This document shows, piece after piece, positions 54,736-62,700 of a stretch of DNA of 64,000 nt. Source of the DNA: Streptomyces sp. NBC_01454 (GTDB taxonomy: Bacteria > Actinomycetota > Actinomycetes > Streptomycetales > Streptomycetaceae). Every line of letters begins with the position of its first letter. Position 1 is the first letter of the stretch. The stretch is from assembly GCF_036227565.1 (NCBI RefSeq), contig NZ_CP109460.1:5332001-5396000 (forward strand), given 5' to 3'. Position numbers and translations under genes: made by a program. Below the pieces are notes generated by a model. The model was not told the origin of the DNA, searched no databases, and saw only the letters and a program-made list of their open reading frames with translations.

Positions 54736-55785
54736 TCACCCATGGGGCCGTGGGAGGAAAAGGGTTCGGCCCCCGCCCTGGGTGGGGACGGGGGCCTGGC
54801 TTGCCGGTGGTTCGCCGTGGCTCTGCGCAGGGAGGGGGAGCCGGTCGGGGGGCAGATACCGCCGGGCGTCCTCCAGGGGCCGGCCGGCGGCGCCGCACAG
54901 CAAGGGCAGCGGCAGCCCGGCGTCCGCCATCCAGGTCAGTCCGGTGTGGCGAAGGTCCTGGCGCCGGAGGTACTCGTGACCGAGTTCGGTCACCACGTCG
55001 TCCCAGCGGGTGCTGTCCCGCAGGACGGCGGCGGTGAAGCGGCTCCCGTCCGGGCCGGTGAACAACCGGGCCTGCGGGGTGTGGCGCGCCGCCTCCAGCC
55101 GCTCGGCCGTCAGTTCCCGCACGGCGGGGCGCAGGGGCACCACCCGCTGGTGCCGGCCCCGGCAGGCCCGGTCGCCGGGGCCGTCCGGTTCGGACACGGT
55201 GAAGCGCTGCACGTGCCAGGTCCAGGTGCTCACGTCGATGTCCTGGGCCTGCAGGCCGGACACCTCGCTGAAACGGGTGCCGGTCCAGGCGGCGAACCGG
55301 ACGGCATCCCCCCAGCCCTGATAGCCGTCGGAGGACCGCTCCACGAGCGAAGCCGCCAGCCGCTCCAGCGTCCGCACGTCCGGCAGGGCCAGCGCCCTGG
55401 GCGTGGTGCGCTCGCGCTGCGCACGCTGATACTCCTGCTGCCAGCCGGCCACCCGGGCCGGATTGGCGTCCAGCGCCCCGTCGCGGACGGCCTGTTCCAG
55501 GACGCGGACCAGCACGGCCAGGCTGTTCTTCACCGTCGACAGGCCGCATTCGTCGGCGATCCAGCAGTGCAGTGCGCGATTGACCACCCGGCGGGTGACC
55601 TCGCGGACGGGGACGTGGCCGATGCTGGGAACGACCCGCAGTCGCCACCCGGCCTGGTACGGGGACATGGTCAGCGTCTCCAGACCGTGCATCGCGGCCG
55701 GCCACCGCCGCTCCCCGTAGGCGGCGAGTGACATCGCATGGGTCTCGTCCTCGGGGGGAAACGGATACCCGGCATCGTTGTTCAT
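54736..55785 (-). CDS. Tyrosine recombinase-like protein, possibly degenerate
   Basis: A 349-residue protein of the phage integrase family. An N-terminal SAM-like core-binding domain (about 50-120) precedes the catalytic domain. Arg171 lies in TGTRFSEV and Arg279 in DLRHTG; Tyr310 in RRYLPP is in the nucleophile position. The His of the HxxR box is Gln276, and the second His/Trp box reads LCGAAG with Ala. Two of the usual five or six active-site residues are therefore replaced, so activity is doubtful. ATG 55785 follows AAGGGTGA. A lower-GC stretch starts on its upstream side. No attachment site or direct repeats were recognised. Confidence 0.75.
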   Translation of the reverse strand: MNNDAGYPFPPEDETHAMSLAAYGERRWPAAMHGLETLTMSPYQAGWRLRVVPSIGHVPVREVTRRVVNRALHCWIADECGLSTVKNSLAVLVRVLEQAVRDGALDANPARVAGWQQEYQRAQRERTTPRALALPDVRTLERLAASLVERSSDGYQGWGDAVRFAAWTGTRFSEVSGLQAQDIDVSTWTWHVQRFTVSEPDGPGDRACRGRHQRVVPLRPAVRELTAERLEAARHTPQARLFTGPDGSRFTAAVLRDSTRWDDVVTELGHEYLRRQDLRHTGLTWMADAGLPLPLLCGAAGRPLEDARRYLPPDRLPLPAQSHGEPPASQAPVPTQGGGRTLFLPRPHG

Positions 55786-55922
55786 TATCGAATCACCCTT
55801 GTCTGATCGGGGAGTTATTCAGCCGGCCGGTACCGATGGCGCGAATCACTCGTGAGCGCGAAATCGGAATCGGGGAATCCGGTCGCATCTCGCCCAGGGG
55901 CAGTGCGGTGAACTGTGCGCTC

Positions 55923-55954
55923 CGGTGGAGAGCACTTTGGCGTGCTCTCCACCG
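55923..55954. terminator. 13-bp perfect hairpin in the gap upstream of the recombinase
   Basis: CGGTGGAGAGCAC (55923-55935) pairs with GTGCTCTCCACCG (55942-55954), loop TTTGGC. It could end a transcript entering from either side. Confidence 0.65.
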
Positions 55955-56569
55955 AGGAGGGGGGACGAGGCCGGCCCCAAGGCCGGCGAAAGTCCGAGCT
56001 CCACAGCACGGACGGTCCGTCCCGGCGGCCTCCCGCGGATCAGTCACAGGTACGGGAGAATTGTGGGCGCGGCGCCAACTCGACCAATCGCAAAGGGAGA
56101 TGTAGCTGCGGAGGAGGGGTCTTCGATGCTGTAATGACTTCCGTTGTCATGGTCGTGGGGGTCCGGCGACGCCGGCCGCCTAATGGCGGCAAGCCGGTCC
56201 TGATGCGTTCCGCGCACAAGAATGACAAGCGGCCGCCTTGCCGGGGCAGGCGGTTCCTGGTGGTGACCGGGAGGGAGCGGTCTGCAATCAAACGCTTCAT
56301 CAGTCATGTCTGGAATAAAGGCATCTACTAAGGCCATTGCGCAAGTTGGTACGAGTTTCCACTTTTCGCGCTGCTCCGAACGGGTGGCCTTATCGATTGA
56401 CTGTTGTAGCGCGACGAGCCGCATGGATAACTAGTTCCATCCAACCGGTGGGCCGCCCATCCTCTCCGGGGAGCGGCACCTGGCCTACCCGTTGGCCCGG
56501 CCCCAGCGCCTGGTTGCGGTCAGACCGAGATGCCGTATGGGCGTCCCCGGTAGAGGGTTTTGGATCCGT
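55955..56569. other. Lower-GC, gene-poor stretch between recombinase and PKS cluster
   Basis: With the flanking 55786-55922 and 56570-56629, this is about 840 bp without a supportable gene. From about 56040 to 56460 the base composition is visibly less GC-rich than elsewhere in the window, no frame keeps third-position bias, and short ORFs lack ribosome-binding sites. I searched by eye for tRNA-like cloverleaf or att-like repeats and found none. It may be remnant or transferred DNA, or a long regulatory leader. Confidence 0.5.
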
Positions 56570-56626
56570 CAGCCGGTGCCGATTCCTCGGCACCGGCTGA
56601 TCGGCCCCCACATTCGGTCAGGGGGC
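56570..56626 (+). promoter_or_regulatory. Tandem hairpins in front of the first small ORF of the PKS region
   Basis: Hairpin 1 is a 13-bp perfect stem (CAGCCGGTGCCGA, loop TTCC, TCGGCACCGGCTG; 56570-56599). Hairpin 2 pairs GCCCCC (56604-56609) with GGGGGC (56621-56626), which includes the AGGGGG ribosome-binding site of the ORF at 56630. The set could be a terminator followed by chance pairing, or an attenuator/RBS-sequestering leader. Confidence 0.5.
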
Positions 56627-56629
56627 TTC

Positions 56630-57337
56630 ATGCGAACTCTTCCCTTCCTTCGCTGGATCGACGGTGCCCGCACCGGGATCCTGAGCCTCACCGCGGCGGC
56701 ACCGGCTCCCGGCGCCTCCGTCAGCGACACGAGTGTCATGGCCCCGGCGCCTTCCCGGCACACGGCGTCCACCACCCCGGTCGTCCCGGCCCACCCGCCT
56801 GTCGACGGCGGTCCGGCCCCGGTGCCGTACGGCACCTCCCCCCTCAACGTCCCCCGCAATGCCGCACGTTCGGGCGTCACGGGGCTCCGGCGCACCACCG
56901 CGACGTGGCGCCCGGCGGCACCGCGCACCGCCCCCGCCCGAGGCCGGCGCCGCGGGCGGCTCCGCCTCCGCGCGGCGCGCGGAACGGTGCCCCTCCCGGG
57001 TGCCGGCGGACGCCTCGTACCGCCCGGGACCGCCGTCCGCGGTGACCGCGCCCCCTTCCCTTCCCCGGGCCGCGATATCGCCGCTCCCGTCGCCGCGGTC
57101 TTCCCCATGTCCCTTTTACCGAAGATGAATTACGTGACCGGCGGCGAAGGCGGCCAGTCCCTCGTCACCGGCGCCGGACGGGCGCCGAAGGCCGCCGGCC
57201 ACGACGCCGGCCCCCGCCACACCCCCCACACCCCCCACACCCCCCACACCCCGGCCGCCCGGCCGGCTTCCGCGGCCCGGGACACCGCCCCGGACCCCCG
57301 CGCCCCGCGGGGCTCCGTCCCCGGCCGCACCGACTGA
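56630..57337 (+). CDS. Uncertain ORF, 235 residues, upstream of DUF5988
   Basis: ATG 56630 is five bases after AGGGGG. The first 85 residues (MRTLPFLRWIDGARTGILSL... to ...VPYGTSPLNVPRNAARSG) have fair coding bias; the remainder is Pro/Arg/Ala-rich and carries four HTP units from a 9-bp CCACACCCC repeat (57217-57252). I recognise no domain. It could be a small gene that ends effectively earlier through frameshift, a precursor-like peptide, or non-coding. The internal ATG region at 57117-57126 (MNYVTGGEGG) is an alternative small start without a good ribosome-binding site. Confidence 0.25.
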   Translation: MRTLPFLRWIDGARTGILSLTAAAPAPGASVSDTSVMAPAPSRHTASTTPVVPAHPPVDGGPAPVPYGTSPLNVPRNAARSGVTGLRRTTATWRPAAPRTAPARGRRRGRLRLRAARGTVPLPGAGGRLVPPGTAVRGDRAPFPSPGRDIAAPVAAVFPMSLLPKMNYVTGGEGGQSLVTGAGRAPKAAGHDAGPRHTPHTPHTPHTPAARPASAARDTAPDPRAPRGSVPGRTD

Positions 57338-57474
57338 CGGCGCTCCCTCCGCCCGGCGTCCCCGCCGGTGCCTTCCGCCGGACCGGCTTCCGCCGCCCGC
57401 CGCCACGACCGGTTCCCGCCGGCCCCCACGGCACCTCCAGGTAGGTCCCACAACCTCGACGCCAAGGAACAGCG

Positions 57475-57741
57475 ATGCCTCTTTCCCCGCACCAGGGGTC
57501 CACCGGTGGTGGAGCCCCGGTCCCCCCTCCCCCCACCGGCAGCGGCCCCGCGGAGGCCACCGCGGAGCCATGCGGGCACCCGCAGACGGCCGCCGCCCCC
57601 GCGTCCGCCCCCTCCGACGCCTCCGCGCCCACCCCGCCGCCGTGTGGCACGGCCGGCCCGGTGGGCGCCGTGCTCCACGCCGACGGGACCTCCGCCCGCG
57701 ACCGGGGCGCCTTCACCTACGTGACACGGCCGGTCATCTGA
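57475..57741 (+). CDS. Small hypothetical ORF, 88 residues, PKS region
   Basis: ATG 57475 follows AAGGAA at six bases, and third positions keep strong G/C bias to the stop. The first 60 residues are low-complexity (Pro, Ala, Gly, two Cys), while the C-terminal end GAVLHADGTSARDRGAFTYV-TRPVI looks like a defined conserved tail. No family is recognised. Its size and layout allow a precursor peptide, a small structural protein or a decayed gene. It is 380 bp before the DUF5988 gene on the same strand. Confidence 0.42.
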   Translation: MPLSPHQGSTGGGAPVPPPPTGSGPAEATAEPCGHPQTAAAPASAPSDASAPTPPPCGTAGPVGAVLHADGTSARDRGAFTYVTRPVI

Positions 57742-58124
57742 GACCGGCGTGCGCCCGGCGCGGGTCCGTTAGCGGCTCCCCGGCACCGGGCCTCCGGCAC
57801 CGCCGCCCCGCGGCCGCCGCCCCGCACACCGTCGCCTCCGGGCCGTCCGCCTCGCAGCGGATCCGGGCACCCGAAGCGGCGTTCCACCCCCCCATGGACG
57901 CCGCCGTGACCAGCCGGCCCGCTCCAGCGCACCACCGCACCACCGCATCACCGCACCACCGCCTCCGGCGAATCGCCCCTCGCCCCGTCGCTCCACCGGA
58001 CACGGCCGGTCCGGTGGCGCCGCCGTCCCCTCGGCCGCAGCCCGCAGTGACTGCACCCCGGGTCCCCCCACGGCACCTCCCGCCCGCCCCAGAAACCCAC
58101 TGCGACAGAAAAGCGGAGAACGAC
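57742..58124. other. Gap before DUF5988
   Basis: 383 bp with no convincing start. It contains CACCACCG-type imperfect repeats (57929-57962) and otherwise Pro/Arg-coding low-complexity sequence in the DUF5988 frame, which stays open but has no supported start upstream of 58125. Confidence 0.4.
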
Positions 58125-58331
58125 ATGGCGAAAAGAACAATGGTGATCCTCGTCGACGGGCCGGAGGGAAATTCCCTGCCGGAGCACGCACGCGACGCCG
58201 TGAACGATCCGATAAGGATCCTGCGGGGCAACGGCTACGAGCGTTTCGAATTCTACGGCGAATACGCGGACGTCGGCGGAGAGCCGGTCCCCGTCTACCG
58301 CTGGTGCTACCGCACGCAAATCGCCGAGTAG
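58125..58331 (+). CDS. DUF5988-family small protein
   Basis: A 68-residue protein with the DUF5988 pattern: MAKRTMVILVDGPEG start, DPIRILRGNGYERFEF core and VYRWCYRTQIAE end. The family is of unknown function and occurs next to polyketide or other natural-product genes in Streptomyces. ATG 58125 is seven bases after GCGGAG. It is 79 bp upstream of the ketosynthase gene and probably in the same operon. Confidence 0.78.
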   Translation: MAKRTMVILVDGPEGNSLPEHARDAVNDPIRILRGNGYERFEFYGEYADVGGEPVPVYRWCYRTQIAE

Positions 58332-58378
58332 GCGCCGTGCGGTCCGCAGTAGAAAGCCAAGTGAAGAGGAGAAGGAAC

Positions 58379-58414
58379 ATGCGGAATCTCAGGAGTGAAG
58401 GAGTCCGGTCATGA
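58379..58414 (+). CDS. 11-codon leader ORF coupled to the ketosynthase
   Basis: ATG 58379 has a strong GAGGAGAAGG site six bases ahead. It encodes MRNLRSEGVRS and stops with TGA overlapping the ketosynthase ATG (ATGA, 58411-58414). Its coding region includes AAGGAG, the ketosynthase ribosome-binding site. The arrangement suggests translational coupling or a leader peptide, but too short a sequence exists to prove expression. Confidence 0.35.
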   Translation: MRNLRSEGVRS

Positions 58415-59745
58415 AGCGAGCGTCAGGGAACCCGGAAAGCGGAAGCGACGGCCGGAATGTGGTCGTGACCGGTGTCGGATTCTGTCTGCCCGGCCGCACG
58501 GAGCCGGTCTTCACGGCCGACGACATGTGGGCCGTCGTCTCCAACGGCCAATCCTGCCTCAAGCGTGACGAGGTGTACTACGGCTCGGTGGGGCTCACCC
58601 AGGAGATGTTCGACGAACGCCTCCCGGATGTCCCCCCGTTCTTCTCCCGGCATTACACAGCGGCCCACCGTTTCGGTCTGGTGTCGATGGCGGAAGCCAC
58701 CGCGGATGCCGGGCTGACATTTCACGGCGGGGCGCTGAGCGAAGCGGCAATACTGGTGGGCCGCGGCGGCGTGGACGCGAACGTCGAAAGTTATCTTTCG
58801 GTGCTGAGCGCCGATCCCGGAAAGACCACCGCAGCCGAAGCCATGGAGCTGTTCGTCGCCGCCGAACAAGCCGTGACGCCCTCGGACGTCGCACTGGTCC
58901 AGGCGGCACTGACCCGCTCCAACGGTCCCTGCTACACCGTCTCGTGCGGCTGTGCCTCGTCTGCCGTGCAGATCGGCAACGCCCGGCGGATGATCGCCCA
59001 GGGCGAGGTCGAGGTGGCGGTCGTGACCGGGGTCGACGTGTTCAACGTCCACCTCATCCAGAACATCGAGCGGCTGCTGAGCGGGGCGCAGCAGACCTAT
59101 GACTCGCTGCGCACCACCGGCATGCCCGAACTGCTGCCGTCCTTCCGCTCCCTGATGCGGCCCTACGACCGGCGGGCGGACTGCATCAACCACGGCGAGG
59201 GCTCCGCCACCGTGATCATGGAGAGCCGGGAGCACGCCGCCCGGCGCGGTGCACACGTCTACGGACAGGTGCTGTCCACCGCCATGACCCGCGACGGGCT
59301 GGCCAACCCGCTGGCGTGCGACGAGACCGGCGCGGAACTCGTCACCGCCGTCCGCCGCTGCCTCGGCGACCGCTGGCACATCGACGACGTGCCCTACGTC
59401 CACGGCGGCAGTGACGGCAATGTCGTCGTCACCGCCTTCGAGGCGAACGCCGTCAAGGAGCTGTACGGGCCCGACAGCACGGTGCTGATGACGTCCCAGG
59501 AAGGCTGCTTCGGCCACAACGGCGCACCGGCCGGCTGCCTGGGCGTCGCCATGACGCTGATGATGCTCGAACGGGGCCAGGTGTGCCCGACGGCCAACTG
59601 CGAACAGCCCGCCGAGGGACTGCCCTTCGACCCCGTCCCCGGCATCCGGACCCGCGCGCTCGATTTCGACTACGCGCTGTCCTTCAACTACCAGGTCGGC
59701 GGCGTGAAGAACGCCATCCTTCTCGGCAGCCCGGAAGCCGTGTGA
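58411..59745 (+). CDS. Stand-alone beta-ketoacyl synthase with atypical active site
   Basis: A 444-residue thiolase-fold ketosynthase of the FabF/KS-alpha type. Start VVVTGVGFCLPGRTEP matches the family. The nucleophile is Cys181 in VSCGCASSAVQIG. His331 sits in YVHGGSDGNVVV, where most enzymes have HGTGT, and His369 in GCFGHNGAPAG. The Lys normally five residues before this His is Glu364. The Cys-His-His triad is thus kept while the surroundings differ from canonical KS or chain-length factors. ATG 58411 is coupled to the 11-codon ORF. With no acyl carrier or AT of its own, it probably works with the adjacent PKS or loads an unusual starter. Confidence 0.87.
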   Translation: MKRASGNPESGSDGRNVVVTGVGFCLPGRTEPVFTADDMWAVVSNGQSCLKRDEVYYGSVGLTQEMFDERLPDVPPFFSRHYTAAHRFGLVSMAEATADAGLTFHGGALSEAAILVGRGGVDANVESYLSVLSADPGKTTAAEAMELFVAAEQAVTPSDVALVQAALTRSNGPCYTVSCGCASSAVQIGNARRMIAQGEVEVAVVTGVDVFNVHLIQNIERLLSGAQQTYDSLRTTGMPELLPSFRSLMRPYDRRADCINHGEGSATVIMESREHAARRGAHVYGQVLSTAMTRDGLANPLACDETGAELVTAVRRCLGDRWHIDDVPYVHGGSDGNVVVTAFEANAVKELYGPDSTVLMTSQEGCFGHNGAPAGCLGVAMTLMMLERGQVCPTANCEQPAEGLPFDPVPGIRTRALDFDYALSFNYQVGGVKNAILLGSPEAV

Positions 59746-59781
59746 CGAAGGGCAGATCACCTCCCACGTACGGAGACCCCG

Positions 59782-62700
59782 ATGAGCAACAACACGCACG
59801 GCCCGACAGCCGGGACGCAACCCGGACCCGGAACAGAGAACATCGCCGTGATCGGCATGGGATGCCGACTTCCCGGCGACACCGATTCGCCCGCGGCCCT
59901 GTGGCGGCTGCTGGTCGATGAACGCGACGCGGTGGGCGAACTGCCCGCGGAGAGAAGGCGCCTGGTCCCCGGGGGGCTCCCGGGGCCGGTGGAGGGGGAA
60001 GCGACCCCCCGGCAGGGTGGCTTCCTGCGCGATGTGACGGGCTTCGACGCCGCGTTCTTCGGCGTCTCGGGCCGCGAGGCCGATGTCCTCGACCCCCAGC
60101 ACCGCCTGCTGTTGGAGGTCACCTGGGAGGCCCTGGAACACGCCGGCCTCCCGCCGGACCGGATGAACGGCACCCCGACGGGCGTCTTCGCCGGCATCAG
60201 TTACACCGACTACATGGATCACCTCGCCGGGCACCCCCAGGAACTGGAGGGGTCGATCCTGACCAACGGCCACTGTGTGGCCGCCGGGCGGATCTCCTAT
60301 CTGCTCGGGCTGCAGGGGCCCTGCGTGGCGCTGGACACCGCGTGTTCCTCCTCCCTGGTGGCCGTGCACATGGCACGCCAGGCGCTGAGCGCCGGGGAGT
60401 GCGACCTCGCGCTCGCCGGCGGCGTCACCCTGACCTTCCAGCCGCGCATCACCCGGTCGTTCGCCAGGATGGGCATGCTGTCCTCGAGCGGGCGCTGCCG
60501 GACGTTCGACGCCGACGCCGACGGGTTCGTGAGGGGTGAGGGCTGTGGTGTGGTGGTGCTCAAACGCCTCACGGACGCGGTACGGGACGGGGACCGGGTA
60601 CTGGCGGTGCTGCGCGGCTCGGCCACGAACCAGGACGGCTCCTCCGAAGGGCTGGCGGCACCCTCGGTGACGGCCCAACGGGCCCTGTATCTGGACGCGC
60701 TGGCGCAGTCCGGGGTCGACCCGCGGGACGTGGGGATGGTGGAGACCCACGGCACCGGCACCCCGGTGGGCGACCCCATCGAGTTCGCCAGCCTCTCCGA
60801 CGTCTACGGCAACGGGCCCGGCCGCTGCGCCCTGACCTCGGTGAAGACCAATGTGGGGCATCTGGAACCGGCCGCCGGCGTCACCGGACTGATCAAGAGC
60901 GTGCTGTGTCTGCAGCGCGGCACCATTCCGGCGAATCTGCACTTCCGGCGCTGGAACCCGGCCATCTCGGCGATCGGCACCCGGCTGTTCGTCCCCACCG
61001 AGCTGAGCGCCTGGCCGCTGCGGACCCCCACCCGGCTGGCCGCGGTGTCCTCCTTCGGCTTCTCGGGCACCAACGCCCACGTCCTGCTGGAGCAGGCCCC
61101 GCAGGCCCCGGCCGTCAAACGCCGCAGCTCCGGGCGGCCCGCGCAGCCGTCGTCCGAGGTCTTCCTCCTCTCGGCCGGCTCCCCGGACGTGCTGCCGGCC
61201 GCGGCCACCCGGCTCGCGGACTGGATGGAGGGCGACGGCGCGAACCTCCCGCTGCACGACCTCGCGCACACCCTGGCCCTGCGGCGCTGCGCGGGCCGCG
61301 GCCGGATGGGCGTGGTGACCTCCGCACGCCGTGAACTCATCGGCTCCCTGCGGTCGTTCGCTGCCGGGCAGCGCCACCCGGCGGTGGTGACCGGCGCCGT
61401 GGGCGCCGCGGTCGAGCGGCAGCCGGTGTGGGTGTTCTCCGGCCAGGGCTCCCAGTGGCCCGGGATGGGGCGCGGACTGCTGAAGGCCGAGCCGGCCTTC
61501 CTGGACGCGCTGACCGAGGTCCACGAGTTCATCGCGGCGCAGAGCGAGGTCTCCGTCCTCGACGTGATCCGGCACGGCAGGCCCGTCCAGGGCTGCGGCA
61601 CGGTGCAGCCGGTCCTCTTCGCCCTCCAGATCGCCCTCGCCGCCACCTGGCGCGCACACGGCGTCGAACCCGCCGCGGTCATCGGCCACTCCATGGGCGA
61701 GGTCGCGGCGGCGGTGGTCGCCGGTGCGCTGTCCCTGGCCGACGGCGTCCGGGTGATCTGCCGGCGCTCGGGGCTGCTGAGCGACATCGCCGGCAGCGGC
61801 AGCATGCTGAGCGTCGGGCTCGATGCCGCCACGGTGCGCCAGGAACTCGCCGACAGCGCGGCCGAGACCGTGTCGGTGGCGGTGCTGTCCTCGCCCGACT
61901 CCACCGTCGTGGCCGGGCGGACCACGGAGGTGAGCCGGCTGGCCGCCGCCTGGGAGGCCCGCAAGATCCCGGTGTTCCCGATCGCCGTGGATGTCGCCTC
62001 GCACTGCCCGCTGGTGGACCCGGTCCTGCCGGCGCTGCGGACGGCCCTGGCCGGACTCGCACCCCGCTCGCCCAAGGTGCCGTTGTACTCGACGGTCGTC
62101 GACGCCGGTGTCACCCCCGCCTTCGACGCCGACTACTGGTGCGACAACCTGCGCCGCCCGGTGCGGTTCGCCGAGGCGGTGGCCGCCGCGGCCGCCGACC
62201 GGCACGTGGTCTTCACCGAGATCTCCCCGCACCCCGTCGTCACCCACTCCGTCGAACGGAGCCTGGCCGGGCTCGCCACCGACCCCGTCGTCCTGCCCAC
62301 GCTGCGCCGTGACGAGGACGAGCAGACCACGCTGCGCACCCAGCTCGCCGCCGCCCACTGCGCCGGTGTGCCGGTGAACTGGCGGTACCTGTACGACGAC
62401 GGCAACCTCGTGGACGCCCCCACCGTCACCTTCGACCGCCGCCACCACTGGGCCGACGCCGCGCCGGTCTCCGCGCCGGCCACCGAGGCGCCCGGGGCCC
62501 CGCTGCCCGGCCGGCACAGCGAGTTCCCCGGCGAACCCGTGCGGCACTGCTGGCGCGCCGACGCCGGTACCGAGGCGCTGCCCTGGCTCGCCGACCACAA
62601 GGTGCACGACAACCCGGTCTTCCCCGGAGCGGCGCACTGCGGACTGGCCCTGGCGGCCGCCTGTGAGGTGTTCGGCGCGGCACCCGACGAGGTGGAGGTC

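Noticed and set aside
55955..56569. tRNA gene or att site beside the recombinase
   Set aside because: No cloverleaf-forming sequence or direct repeat pair could be found by reading both strands.
57217..57252. CCACACCCC array as a CRISPR-like repeat
   Set aside because: Units are 9 bp and directly adjacent with no spacers; a simple tandem repeat.
56630..57741. Lanthipeptide or lasso precursor in the small ORFs
   Set aside because: No leader motif, no Ser/Thr/Cys-rich core and no modifying enzyme genes in the window; kept only as unidentified ORFs.
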